In this document: in pieces, positions 43,216 to 51,889 of the stretch | How positions within the stretch are numbered: position 1 is the stretch's first letter | How the letters are laid out: each line of letters starts with the position of its first letter | Source: Phaeocystidibacter sp965659725 | GTDB lineage: Bacteria; Bacteroidota; Bacteroidia; Flavobacteriales; Schleiferiaceae | Assembly: GCA_965659725.1 (NCBI GenBank) | Contig: CBFHXG010000007.1 | Coordinates: forward strand, 1-64,000 | Length of the DNA: 64,000 bases | Direction of reading: 5' to 3' | Program-made: the position numbers and the translations under genes | Notes under the pieces: model-generated | What the model saw: the letters and a program-made list of their open reading frames with translations, nothing else | What the model was told of the DNA's origin: nothing | The model's database searches: none

Positions 43216-44234
43216 TGTTCTTGGTTTTTCTTGATCTGATGAACGTCTTTCGCTAGCTGTGGTAGGTTGCGGAATACCGCGTAAGACTTATTGTAATCCA
43301 CATAGTCGTAGGCCGGAGAACCCTGCACTACCTGATTGTCTGGAATATTTCTAGAGATACCACTTTGGGCGGCAATTTTCACTCCGTTTCCGATGGTGAG
43401 GTGACCTACAATACCAACCTGACCGCCGATCATGCAGTTCTTGCCGATCTTGGTGGAACCAGCCACACCACTTTGAGCAGCGATAACGGTATTTTCACCG
43501 ATCTCTACATTGTGTGCAATCTGGATCAAATTATCCAGTTTAACACCCTTTCGAATGATCGTGGAACCCAGTGTGGCTCGATCGATCGATGAATTGGCAC
43601 CGATATCGACATGGTCTTCAATGATCACATTTCCGATCTGCGCAACTTTGTCGTAACTGTTCTCAGAATTCGGAGCAAAACCAAATCCATCTGCTCCGAT
43701 AATGGTGCCCGAGTGAATGGTAACATGATCTCCAATGACACAATCAGCATAGATGTGAACACCGGAATGGATCGTGCAATTCGCTCCAATCGTTACATTT
43801 TCACCGATGGTTACATGAGGATAGATCTTTGTGCCTGAGCCGATTTTTGAGTGATCTCCTATATAAGAGAAGGCGCCGAGATACCACTCATCAGGAGTTG
43901 AGGCAGTATCGGCTATAAAGCTAGGCTGTTCGATGCCCGACTTATTCTGGCGCATTGCATTGTACATTTCCAACAACTTGGCAAATGCACCATACGCATC
44001 AGGAACGCGCAGAAGAGTAGTGCCGATCTTTCCCGAAGGTTTGAAGTCTTCAGAAACAATGACAATACTTGCCGTAGTAGAGTAGATGTGTTTCTCGTAT
44101 GCAGGGTTGGCCAAGAATGAAAGTGTTCCTTCACCTCCCTCTTCGATCTTAGACAATTGACTCACCTTTACCTCAGGATTGCCGTCTACCTTTCCGTCCA
44201 AGACTTCTGCGAGTTGTTGCGCGCTAAATTCCAT
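43212..44234 (-). CDS. lpxD: UDP-3-O-(3-hydroxyacyl)glucosamine N-acyltransferase
   Basis: 340 residues. An N-terminal uridine-binding domain (about 1-95) is followed by beta-helix hexapeptides (GSGTKIYPHVTIGENVTIG). The catalytic histidine is His241 in IQIAHNVEIG, and a helical tail (VHQIKKNQEQ) closes it. It adds the second acyl chain to lipid A. It opens the lpxD, lpxC-fabZ, lpxA, ABC ATPase, GT-C run. An exact promoter element ends five bases before its ATG. Confidence 0.95.
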   Translation of the reverse strand: MEFSAQQLAEVLDGKVDGNPEVKVSQLSKIEEGGEGTLSFLANPAYEKHIYSTTASIVIVSEDFKPSGKIGTTLLRVPDAYGAFAKLLEMYNAMRQNKSGIEQPSFIADTASTPDEWYLGAFSYIGDHSKIGSGTKIYPHVTIGENVTIGANCTIHSGVHIYADCVIGDHVTIHSGTIIGADGFGFAPNSENSYDKVAQIGNVIIEDHVDIGANSSIDRATLGSTIIRKGVKLDNLIQIAHNVEIGENTVIAAQSGVAGSTKIGKNCMIGGQVGIVGHLTIGNGVKIAAQSGISRNIPDNQVVQGSPAYDYVDYNKSYAVFRNLPQLAKDVHQIKKNQEQ

Positions 44235-44239
44235 CCCGC

Positions 44240-44247
44240 CAAAAGTA
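44240..44247 (-). promoter_or_regulatory. -7 element TAnnTTTG five bases from the lpxD start
   Basis: The minus strand reads TACTTTTG, five bases (GCGGG), then ATG. The lpx run thus appears to have its own promoter, independent of the HD hydrolase gene, with a leaderless transcript. Confidence 0.6.
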
Positions 44248-44303
44248 TGAAAAATAGCGCTTGAGTCGAGGGTAGTAAATAATGTCTGCTTATAGTCTGA
44301 TTC

Positions 44304-45566
44304 CTACGAAAAATCAGGCTTCCAGACCTCTTTAGGATAACAAATAAAGTGACGAGAAACAGAAGACTGGAGCGCTTTAAGGTTTAGTTGGTCAGCTGCT
44401 TCGGCCACATCACTGACCGTTCCATCCTTATATAGTAGGCGTATTTGATTATCTCCCGCCTTGTAAATATCGTTGGAAGTCAGCTTTTCGATCATGTAAT
44501 AAGCAGCCTCCTCAGTGGTAAATCCAAAAGTACCTTGGATCTTGGTGCGGATGTCATTCACATACTCTTCTTCAAAAGGTTCTCGCTGTAATTCGATCCT
44601 GAATAATCTCCGATCAACGATCCTTCTGCTGATGTCACTCAATACCCGATCTTCATGATTACACCATTCCTTAATGGCAGCCATGATGTCCGAATCATCC
44701 AAATGAGCAAATGTGTCTAATAAGGTTTCACTCTGCTCGAAGTCAACCAAAGTTGGATCTTCATACAAGAAGGTGCGAAGTGCAGTAGTGCCGTGAATCT
44801 CAACGCCCTCAGCCGCTAACTCCTTGGCCCGTTGCAAAACATTCACGAGCATGAATTCTGCACTCAATACGGTTTTATGGAGATACACTTGCCAGTACAT
44901 CAAGCTTCTAGCGACGATGAACTTTTCTACTGAATAAATGCCCTTCGCATCCACCACCAATCTGTCATCCGACACATTCAGCATCGTAAGCAGTCTTTCA
45001 GAATTGATGGCGCCCTCCGTTACTCCAGTGTAGAAACTATCTCTTCGGAGATAATCCAAGCGATCCATATCCAGCTGAGAACTGATCAACTCGTTCAAGT
45101 AACGCTTGGGATATTCATTCCTGAAGATCTGAATAGCCATGGTAAGCTTACCATCAAATGAATGATTCAACCTTTCCATGAATAGGGCGGAGAGCTGTTC
45201 GTGATCTACATTTCTCACCAGGGTGTGTTCGAGTGCATGTGAAAACGGACCATGACCAATGTCGTGCAGTAGGATGGCAATGTAAACGGCTTCTTCCTCT
45301 TCTGCAGTGATATCGTGCCCTTTGCTTCTCAAGACACCCACCGCTCGTTGCATCAAGTGCATCGCCCCAATGGCATGGTGAAAGCGAGTGTGATAGGCTC
45401 CAGGATACACGAGGTAGGTGAGGCCTAATTGAGTGATCCTTCTAAGTCGTTGGAAATAGGGATGCTCGATCAAGTCGAAAATAAGCTCACTTGGAAGTGA
45501 AATAAACCCGTAGATGGGGTCATTCAGTATCTTGAACTTGTTCGTAAAGTTTGCCTCAAAGGCCAT
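44304..45566 (-). CDS. HD domain phosphohydrolase
   Basis: 420 residues from the ATG at 45566, where the conserved NKFKILNDPIYGFISLP begins; the longer reading adds 21 unconserved residues. The metal site is seen in YHTRFHHAIGAMHLM (His63, His64), ILLHDIGHGPFSHALE (His101, Asp102) and a later Asp in SSQLDMDRLDYLRRD. This is the SAMHD1/YdhS-like dGTPase superfamily; it likely hydrolyses a nucleotide, but the substrate is not known. Genes of this type stand before lpxD in many Flavobacteriia. It is divergent from porX. Confidence 0.85.
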   Translation of the reverse strand: MAFEANFTNKFKILNDPIYGFISLPSELIFDLIEHPYFQRLRRITQLGLTYLVYPGAYHTRFHHAIGAMHLMQRAVGVLRSKGHDITAEEEEAVYIAILLHDIGHGPFSHALEHTLVRNVDHEQLSALFMERLNHSFDGKLTMAIQIFRNEYPKRYLNELISSQLDMDRLDYLRRDSFYTGVTEGAINSERLLTMLNVSDDRLVVDAKGIYSVEKFIVARSLMYWQVYLHKTVLSAEFMLVNVLQRAKELAAEGVEIHGTTALRTFLYEDPTLVDFEQSETLLDTFAHLDDSDIMAAIKEWCNHEDRVLSDISRRIVDRRLFRIELQREPFEEEYVNDIRTKIQGTFGFTTEEAAYYMIEKLTSNDIYKAGDNQIRLLYKDGTVSDVAEAADQLNLKALQSSVSRHFICYPKEVWKPDFS

Positions 45567-45686
45567 AGACGTCACATTGGTTGTGCAAAGATTTCGAACA
45601 AGATCGGATTTTCCGCTAAAGAACTTCAAATATTCACACGGTTACCTGCGTTGGAGGTGCTAAATTGCAGAAAAACCGAAGTGTTT

Positions 45687-47243
45687 ATGGATAAGACCCG
45701 CATCCTATGGGTAGACGATGAGATCGATATGCTCAAACCCCATATCCTTTTCTTGGAACAGAAGGGTTATGAAGTTGAAACATCCAATAATGGCGACGAA
45801 GCCCTTGATAAGGTGGAGGAAGCTCCGTTCGACATCGTCTTCCTGGATGAGAATATGCCAGGACTCAGCGGTCTCGAAACGCTTCAAAGATTGAAGTCCA
45901 TCCGTGAATCCATGCCCATCGTGATGATCACCAAGAGTGAGGAAGAGCACATCATGGAGGATGCGATCGGACAGCAGATCTCGGATTACCTGATCAAACC
46001 TGTCAACCCGAATCAGATCCTGCTGACCCTAAAGAAGAATCTACAAAACCGACAGCTCGTCAACGAGAAGACCACCTCTTCCTACCAGCAGGAATTTAGG
46101 AAGATCAGTATGGAATTGGCTGAGGTGAGAACATGGAAAGACTGGGTAGACCTTTACCGCAAGTTGGTTTACTGGGAGCTCCAATTGGAAAAACTCGAAG
46201 ATGAGGGTCTTCAACAGATCCTTATCTCCCAAAAAGAAGAGGCGAATAATCTATTCTCGCGTTTTGTAGAATCCGATTATGCCGATTGGATCGAAGATGC
46301 GGAGGGAGCTCCGATTTTGTCACATCGACTTGTTCGTCAAGAGCTTGCTCCAAAGTTGAGAGAAGGTAGACGAGTGATGATGGTGGTGATCGATAACCTT
46401 AGGTTCGACCAATGGAAGGTCCTACAACCCATGATCGAAGAGTATTTTCGGGTAGATAAGGAAGACATGTTCTTTAGTATCCTTCCTACCGCTACACAAT
46501 TTGCCCGGAATGCACTATTTGCAGGTATGATGCCGGCGGCTATCGAGAAGAGATTCCCTGATAAATGGGTAGATGATACGGATGACGAAGGGAAGAACCT
46601 GAATGAAGCATTCTTCTTGAAGGCACAGATGGAGCTACTTGGATTAAAGGATACGCGTGTTAATTATACCAAGGTATCCAATCATCAAGCTGGAAAGAAA
46701 CTAGCTGATAGCTTCGGCAATACGAGGAATTTCGACCTCAACGTGGTGGTCTACAACTTCGTGGATATCCTCTCGCATTCCAAGACCGAGATGGAAGTGA
46801 TCAAGGAATTGGCCGATGACGATCGCGGCTACCGAAGTATCACGGAAAGTTGGTTCAAGAATTCTCCGCTTTTCGATCTACTACGTCAGGTGTCAGAAAC
46901 CGATGATCTCGTCATGCTTACAACAGATCACGGAACGATCAATGTTACTCAGCCTTCCAAGTTGGTGGGCCAGCGCGATCTCAGTACCAACCTTCGTTAC
47001 AAGGCGGGCAAGAACATGAGCTATGATAAGCGAGATGTGTTTGCGGTATCCGACCCCGAAACTATCGGTTTACCTAAGCGCCACCTCAGCGATGAGTACG
47101 TTTTTGCGAAAGGTGATAAGTTCTTTGCCTATCCAAACAACTACAATCACTACGTCAAGTACTTTAAGAACACCTATCAACACGGTGGATTGAGCCTTGA
47201 AGAGATGATCATCCCTTACGTTTGGTTGCGAGGCAAAGGATAG
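45687..47243 (+). CDS. porX: PorX: response regulator with PglZ domain, type IX secretion regulator
   Basis: 518 residues from the ATG at 45687 (MDKTRILWVDDEID). The receiver domain has the DDE acidic cluster (10-12), the phospho-Asp54 in FLDENMPG, Thr82 and Lys104 in YLIKPV. A linker leads to a PglZ domain (about 210-518) of the alkaline-phosphatase superfamily, with metal-binding elements VVIDNLRFDQW and MLTTDHGTINVT. In Porphyromonas and Flavobacterium PorX controls type IX secretion genes through PorY and SigP. No partner kinase lies next to it, as is usual. It is divergent from the HD hydrolase gene and precedes tsaE. Confidence 0.94.
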   Translation: MDKTRILWVDDEIDMLKPHILFLEQKGYEVETSNNGDEALDKVEEAPFDIVFLDENMPGLSGLETLQRLKSIRESMPIVMITKSEEEHIMEDAIGQQISDYLIKPVNPNQILLTLKKNLQNRQLVNEKTTSSYQQEFRKISMELAEVRTWKDWVDLYRKLVYWELQLEKLEDEGLQQILISQKEEANNLFSRFVESDYADWIEDAEGAPILSHRLVRQELAPKLREGRRVMMVVIDNLRFDQWKVLQPMIEEYFRVDKEDMFFSILPTATQFARNALFAGMMPAAIEKRFPDKWVDDTDDEGKNLNEAFFLKAQMELLGLKDTRVNYTKVSNHQAGKKLADSFGNTRNFDLNVVVYNFVDILSHSKTEMEVIKELADDDRGYRSITESWFKNSPLFDLLRQVSETDDLVMLTTDHGTINVTQPSKLVGQRDLSTNLRYKAGKNMSYDKRDVFAVSDPETIGLPKRHLSDEYVFAKGDKFFAYPNNYNHYVKYFKNTYQHGGLSLEEMIIPYVWLRGKG

Positions 47244-47277
47244 TCTTTGAAATGGTTTCAAGTGCACTTTTTGCGCT

Positions 47278-47285
47278 TACCTTTG
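47278..47285 (+). promoter_or_regulatory. -7 element TAnnTTTG four bases from the tsaE start
   Basis: TACCTTTG, then CCGC, then the GTG start at 47290. It suggests a separate leaderless mRNA rather than readthrough from porX. Confidence 0.6.
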
Positions 47286-47289
47286 CCGC

Positions 47290-47715
47290 GTGAAAATCCA
47301 ATTGGATCAATTAGACGAGCTTCCAGCTGTAGCAAAGACTTTGCTGAATGGTATTCCGAAAGGGGTAGTGCTATTCCAAGGTCCTATGGGTGCTGGAAAA
47401 ACGACTATCATCACGGAGCTTTGTAAACAGCTCGGTGTAGAAGATGCGATGAGCTCTCCTACCTTCTCATTGGTCAATGAATATGCAACGAAGGAAGGTG
47501 ATCCGATCTATCATTTCGACTTCTACCGAATTGAAGATGAGGAGGAAGCTATGGACATGGGATATGAGGACTACTTTTGGAGTGGGAGCTGGTGTTTCGT
47601 GGAATGGCCAGAAAAAATTCCTAACTTGTTGCCTCGCGAATTTAGCCTAATACGAATCGAGTATGCTGACCACACGCGCACAATCTCTGTGAGCATACCT
47701 GAAAGTTCCCTATGA
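47290..47715 (+). CDS. tsaE: tRNA threonylcarbamoyladenosine ATPase TsaE
   Basis: 141 residues. Walker A is FQGPMGAGKTTIITELCK (31-39 core), followed by SSPTFSLVNEY, HFDFYRIEDEEEA and FVEWPEKI, all TsaE signatures. It works with TsaB and TsaD to make t6A at position 37 of ANN-decoding tRNAs. The start is GTG. It lies between porX and the alanine dehydrogenase gene. Confidence 0.96.
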   Translation: MKIQLDQLDELPAVAKTLLNGIPKGVVLFQGPMGAGKTTIITELCKQLGVEDAMSSPTFSLVNEYATKEGDPIYHFDFYRIEDEEEAMDMGYEDYFWSGSWCFVEWPEKIPNLLPREFSLIRIEYADHTRTISVSIPESSL

Positions 47716-47815
47716 AATTTTTGAAGAATCTTATCCTCACGCGATTTTTGTGTAGAATGACGCAAGGCAAGCTAGCCAAGCGATGGACCATGTGACTTAC
47801 ACCATTTGATCGACC

Positions 47816-49021
47816 ATGACCGAACCCAATTACTTTTCCTTTTCGAGTACTCAGCTCATTCCACAAGAGGAGCGCATTGCTGTGAGTAAAAAGAAGGGTA
47901 GACTGCAGATAGGTGTCCCCCGTGAAACCTGTATGCAAGAAAATCGAGTGGCTCTTACCCCAGAAGGAGTGCATCTGCTTGTATCCCACGGTCATGAGGT
48001 TTTGGTTGAAACCAAAGCGGGCGAGGGAGCCTATTACACCGATAATGACTTTTCGGAAGCGGGAGCTCAAATAGCCTATTCATCCAAGGAGGTGTTTGAG
48101 TGCAATGTTGTGCTGAAGGTTGAACCACCATCCATGGAGGAGCTCGACTTGATGAAAAAGAAGCAGACGTTGATATCGGCCCTCCAACTGAAGACCTGTA
48201 CAAAGGAGTATTTCCAAAAGTTGATGTCGAAGCAGGTGACCGCCATCTCTTACGAGAATATTCGAGACGAAGAGGGCCAAGTGCCTATCGTACGATGTAT
48301 GAGTGAGATCGCCGGAAATGCAAGTATCCTCATCGCGGCTGAATACCTCAGTAACGTAAACAATGGAAAGGGTTACATCATGGGTGGGATCACTGGAGTT
48401 CCACCTACCGAGGTTGTGATCATTGGCGCCGGAACCGTAGGAACATACGCTGCAAGGACTGCAATGGGAATGGGCGCTAATGTGAAGGTCTTCGACCGTT
48501 CTTTGGCTCGATTGAAACGACTTCAGGCGAGTATGCCTAATCCGCTCTACACGTGTATTATCCAGCCTAAGTTGTTGGAAAAGGCGCTTCGTAGATGTGA
48601 TGTAGCCATTGGAGCCATGCGCTCAGAGGATGGCCGTACGCCGTGTGTGGTGACAGAAGACATGGTTACTAAGATGAAACCTCGTTCGGTAATTGTTGAT
48701 GTGTCCATCGACCAAGGAGGGTGTTTTGAGTCGAGTGAGCTGACCTCTCACGAAAAACCGATCGTTGTGAAACACGATGTGATCCACTACGGTGTGCCCA
48801 ATATCGCTTCTCGCGTTTCCAGAACCGCTTCTTTTTCATTGAGTAATATCTTCTCACAACTACTATTGACCTTCGGAGATGAAGGCGGAGTAGAGGATGT
48901 GCTAAGGTTCAGAAAGGATGTTCGCGCTGGAATGTACATGTACAACGGGGTTCTCACGAGCAAGGCCATCGGCGAGTGGTTCGACCTTCCTTACTCTGAT
49001 AGCAACCTCCTTTTCGGATAG
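47816..49021 (+). CDS. Alanine dehydrogenase family protein
   Basis: 401 residues, with a 30-residue N-terminal extension relative to classical Ald. RLQIGVPRETCMQENRVALTP is the family opening (from about 29). The pyruvate-binding Lys appears as Lys101 in VLKVEPPS, the Rossmann loop in EVVIIGAGTVGTYAARTA and the catalytic Asp in VIVDVSIDQGG. The second catalytic residue, usually a histidine in LHLA, is a glutamine here (SALQLKT, Gln124), a substitution I believe is shared by Bacteroidota homologues. It interconverts alanine and pyruvate plus ammonia, if active. Confidence 0.85.
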   Translation: MTEPNYFSFSSTQLIPQEERIAVSKKKGRLQIGVPRETCMQENRVALTPEGVHLLVSHGHEVLVETKAGEGAYYTDNDFSEAGAQIAYSSKEVFECNVVLKVEPPSMEELDLMKKKQTLISALQLKTCTKEYFQKLMSKQVTAISYENIRDEEGQVPIVRCMSEIAGNASILIAAEYLSNVNNGKGYIMGGITGVPPTEVVIIGAGTVGTYAARTAMGMGANVKVFDRSLARLKRLQASMPNPLYTCIIQPKLLEKALRRCDVAIGAMRSEDGRTPCVVTEDMVTKMKPRSVIVDVSIDQGGCFESSELTSHEKPIVVKHDVIHYGVPNIASRVSRTASFSLSNIFSQLLLTFGDEGGVEDVLRFRKDVRAGMYMYNGVLTSKAIGEWFDLPYSDSNLLFG

Positions 49022-49064
49022 GTCACTTTCCATGATTTTTTAAAGGCCATTGGATCATCGGGTT

Positions 49065-49072
49065 TATCTTTG
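49065..49072 (+). promoter_or_regulatory. -7 element TAnnTTTG five bases from the next start
   Basis: TATCTTTG, then CCGGC, then ATG at 49078. Same geometry as at tsaE. Confidence 0.6.
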
Positions 49073-49077
49073 CCGGC

Positions 49078-49476
49078 ATGAAAATGATGAAACGTGTCGG
49101 TTACTACCTGATCGGTGTTGCATTGGGAACCTTGATGGTGATCTTCTTCTTTGGGGATAGAGATATTAAATGTTCCTATTTTCCTACCGATAGGGTCCTT
49201 TCTGACCTGCAGAAGAAAGAGATCCTCCTCGCGCATCCTGCCGCGTGCCCGGCTAGTTGTTTAGAGAATGATTCCGCCTTTTTCTACGATGCTATTCGTC
49301 GTTCCGAGATCGATTTTGGATACAATCAAAGAGGTACAGATCACACCTGTAATGAGTATTTGCTTAATTATCAGGATGGTGAATTCGCTCACCGCATTTA
49401 CATCAGGAACTGCGATAGTACGGCTACTGTTCGAGAATTGATCTTAGACGAAGATTATCCGTGTGAATGTCCTTGA
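49078..49476 (+). CDS. Hypothetical membrane-anchored protein, possibly DUF4258-like
   Basis: 132 residues. A single membrane helix (VGYYLIGVALGTLMVIFFFG, about 6-25) is followed by a small domain with cysteines (CSYFPTDRVL and a Cys-rich ACPASC). The pattern after the helix is found in a small Bacteroidota family often placed near alanine dehydrogenase genes and sometimes annotated DUF4258; I am unsure of that name. Function unknown. Confidence 0.65.
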   Translation: MKMMKRVGYYLIGVALGTLMVIFFFGDRDIKCSYFPTDRVLSDLQKKEILLAHPAACPASCLENDSAFFYDAIRRSEIDFGYNQRGTDHTCNEYLLNYQDGEFAHRIYIRNCDSTATVRELILDEDYPCECP

Positions 49477-49486
49477 TCGGCAAGGA

Positions 49487-50683
49487 TCACTGAGCGATAG
49501 TAGCAGGTTGATGCTTCTCTTGGCGACGTCTTCTCAATTCCGCTTTGATCAAGCCTAGCTCTCTACCTGTTTGTCCTTTTACCGAAGTATTCTCCTCAGC
49601 ACGACGTATCAAGTAAGGCATCACATCCTTCACAGGGCCAAATGGTAAATACTTCACGACATTGTAACCTGCAGCAGCTAGGTTAAAGCTGATGTGGTCG
49701 CTCATTCCGTAAAGCTGAGCAAACCAGATACGTCTGTCACCTGGGTCGATGCCGTATTCGGCCATCAAGCTAACTAAAAGCTGGCTAGAGGCCTCGTTGT
49801 GTGTGCCGCAAACGAAGTTTACCCTGTCGATGTGTTCCATCAACAAACGTATGCCAAGGTCATAATCGCGATCCGTGGCGGCCTTGTCTGGTTGGATCGG
49901 ATCTTCATAGCCCATTTCCTCGGCACGATTCCTCTCCTTCTCCATGTATGCACCACGCACGATCTTCACCCCATAGAAATATCCATTCTCTTCAGCGTGT
50001 TTCACGCTCTCTTGAAGGAAAGCCAAACGATCATGGCGATAGAATTGGATCGTATTCAATACGACCACTCGCTCCTTGTTGTACTTCATCTGTAGGGAAG
50101 CAACAATGTCGTCCACGGCCTTTTGGATCCAAGTTTCCTCTGCGTCCACCATTACCGGAATCCCGGATTCGTAGGCGGCACGCGCGATATCATCGAAACG
50201 GTGAACAACGCGATCCCATTCCAGTTGCTCATTCTTGGAAAGTGGTTCACCGGCACTTTTTTTGGCCAGTAGATCGAATCTACTCATGCCAGTGGGTTTA
50301 AAAACAGAGATCGGAACTCCAACCTTTTCAGAAGCGTATTGGATGGTGCGAATGATGGTGTCGCGAGTGCGATCGAAGTCTTCTTCACGCTCCTTTCCTT
50401 CAACGCTGTAATCGAGGATACTTGCCACACCTGCTGCGATCAACTCATCGATGGACTTCGAGCAATCGCGGATGCTCTCGCCACCACAGAATTGATTGAA
50501 CACAGTGGCCTTAATCAGACCCTTGACCGGAAGGTGTGCCTTGAAGGCGAACTCCGTTAAGACCTTTCCAACCTGAACGATCCAAGAGGCCCCAAGGGTG
50601 CTGAAGAGTACATAGCTTTTGCGCAACTGAAAGTTACTCATGTTGCGAAACGCAGTAGCCGTATCCGAAAAGTTTATGAGCAT
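49487..50683 (-). CDS. Proline dehydrogenase
   Basis: 398 residues, single-domain, of the eukaryote-like kind. The TIM-barrel motifs are VMVDAEETWIQKA, VKIVRGAYMEKERNRA (about 250), AQLYGMSDHISF (about 327) and LPFGPVKDVMPYLIRRAEEN near the C terminus, which bind FAD and proline. It oxidises proline to pyrroline-5-carboxylate and gives electrons to the quinone pool. The P5C dehydrogenase is not fused and not in the window. It is divergent from aroB, with a promoter element at 50716-50723. Confidence 0.94.
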   Translation of the reverse strand: MLINFSDTATAFRNMSNFQLRKSYVLFSTLGASWIVQVGKVLTEFAFKAHLPVKGLIKATVFNQFCGGESIRDCSKSIDELIAAGVASILDYSVEGKEREEDFDRTRDTIIRTIQYASEKVGVPISVFKPTGMSRFDLLAKKSAGEPLSKNEQLEWDRVVHRFDDIARAAYESGIPVMVDAEETWIQKAVDDIVASLQMKYNKERVVVLNTIQFYRHDRLAFLQESVKHAEENGYFYGVKIVRGAYMEKERNRAEEMGYEDPIQPDKAATDRDYDLGIRLLMEHIDRVNFVCGTHNEASSQLLVSLMAEYGIDPGDRRIWFAQLYGMSDHISFNLAAAGYNVVKYLPFGPVKDVMPYLIRRAEENTSVKGQTGRELGLIKAELRRRRQEKHQPATIAQ

Positions 50684-50715
50684 TCGCTACCTATAATTCT
50701 GTGTAATGCAAGCCT

Positions 50716-50723
50716 ACAAATAT
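50716..50723 (-). promoter_or_regulatory. -7 promoter element TAnnTTTG for proline dehydrogenase
   Basis: The minus strand reads TATATTTG, an exact match, 32 bases before the ATG at 50683. Confidence 0.5.
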
Positions 50724-50800
50724 ACTTCACAGTGCATCAAAAAAACATCATCTTTGTCTCTCAACAGCACAATGTGCAAGGTGTTTAGTTGCTGTCAAAA

Positions 50801-51889
50801 ATGAGTATGAATCACCGACTTACCAAATTCGGAAAAGTATATGCCACGCTTGAGGCTGTAATTGACTTGAATTCAGTGCTTAAGGTCTATAACGACCGAG
50901 GTGTGAAAGTGTTTTTCTTGGTAGATGAGAATACCCATGAGGCCTGTCTTCCTCCGCTATTACAAGAATTACCCGATCTAGGGGAGTATGAAGTGTTGGA
51001 GGTGCCGCCTGGTGAGGCTTCTAAATCGATCGAAGTATCCTACCAACTTTGGGGTGCGTTGAGTGAATTGGGAGCAGACCGACATTCTCTGTTGGTCAAT
51101 GTTGGTGGAGGCATGATAACCGACCTTGGTGGATTCATTGCTTCAACGTACAAGAGAGGTGTTCCATTCGTGAACGTACCGACATCGCTACTTGCCATGG
51201 TAGATGCTGCCGTTGGTGGAAAGACTGGCGTTGATGTGGGAGGTGTGAAGAATATGGTGGGCACTTTTTCTAGTTCAGAAGGGGTGTTTATCGTTCCAGA
51301 TTTCTTGTATTCGCTTCCCGATCGTGAATTGATAGCCGGCTTTGCAGAGGTGGTGAAACACGCATTAATCTCGTCACCTGAACGATGGAGGGCCGTGAAG
51401 TCCTGCAAACCACAAGATCTGAGGGAGAACCAGGATCTAGTAAGGGATAGTTTAAGTGTAAAACTAGACATCGTTGAATCCGACCCTCTAGAAAAGGGAG
51501 ATCGGAAGTTCCTCAACTTTGGCCACACCCTTGGTCATGCGATAGAAAGTCATTTTCTAGAAACTCAGCCCGATCATGCGCTCCTACATGGTGAAGCCGT
51601 GGCGATCGGAATGTGGCTCGAGCTTGAACTGTCGGTGAAGAACTGCGGTTTGGATCCTTCCATCAAAGAGGGGATACAAGGTTATTTAACTAGTATTTTT
51701 CCGAAGCCAGAGTTGGCCAAGGAGTCTTGGGAAGATATTCTCGCATGGTTGAAGCACGATAAGAAGAATGAATCAGGTGCGGTACGCTTTGTATTGCTCG
51801 AATCTCTTGGAAAGCCGGTGGCGAATGTCGAAATTGATAAGGATCAAATAATCGATGCACTCGCTAGCTGGAATTCACAACATGACTAA
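50801..51889 (+). CDS. aroB: 3-dehydroquinate synthase
   Basis: 362 residues from the ATG at 50801; an upstream TTG in frame is less likely. NVGGGMITDLGGFIASTYKRG (about 100) is the NAD-binding core, followed by VPTSLLAMVDAAVGGKTGVDV, and FLNFGHTLGHAIES supplies a zinc-binding His. It makes the first ring of the shikimate pathway. The stop lies inside aroA, an eight-base overlap, so the two are coupled. Confidence 0.95.
   Translation: MSMNHRLTKFGKVYATLEAVIDLNSVLKVYNDRGVKVFFLVDENTHEACLPPLLQELPDLGEYEVLEVPPGEASKSIEVSYQLWGALSELGADRHSLLVNVGGGMITDLGGFIASTYKRGVPFVNVPTSLLAMVDAAVGGKTGVDVGGVKNMVGTFSSSEGVFIVPDFLYSLPDRELIAGFAEVVKHALISSPERWRAVKSCKPQDLRENQDLVRDSLSVKLDIVESDPLEKGDRKFLNFGHTLGHAIESHFLETQPDHALLHGEAVAIGMWLELELSVKNCGLDPSIKEGIQGYLTSIFPKPELAKESWEDILAWLKHDKKNESGAVRFVLLESLGKPVANVEIDKDQIIDALASWNSQHD

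Noticed and set aside
49801..50301. 166-codon ORF opposite proline dehydrogenase
   Set aside because: Arg/Ser/His-rich shadow frame within a well-conserved gene.
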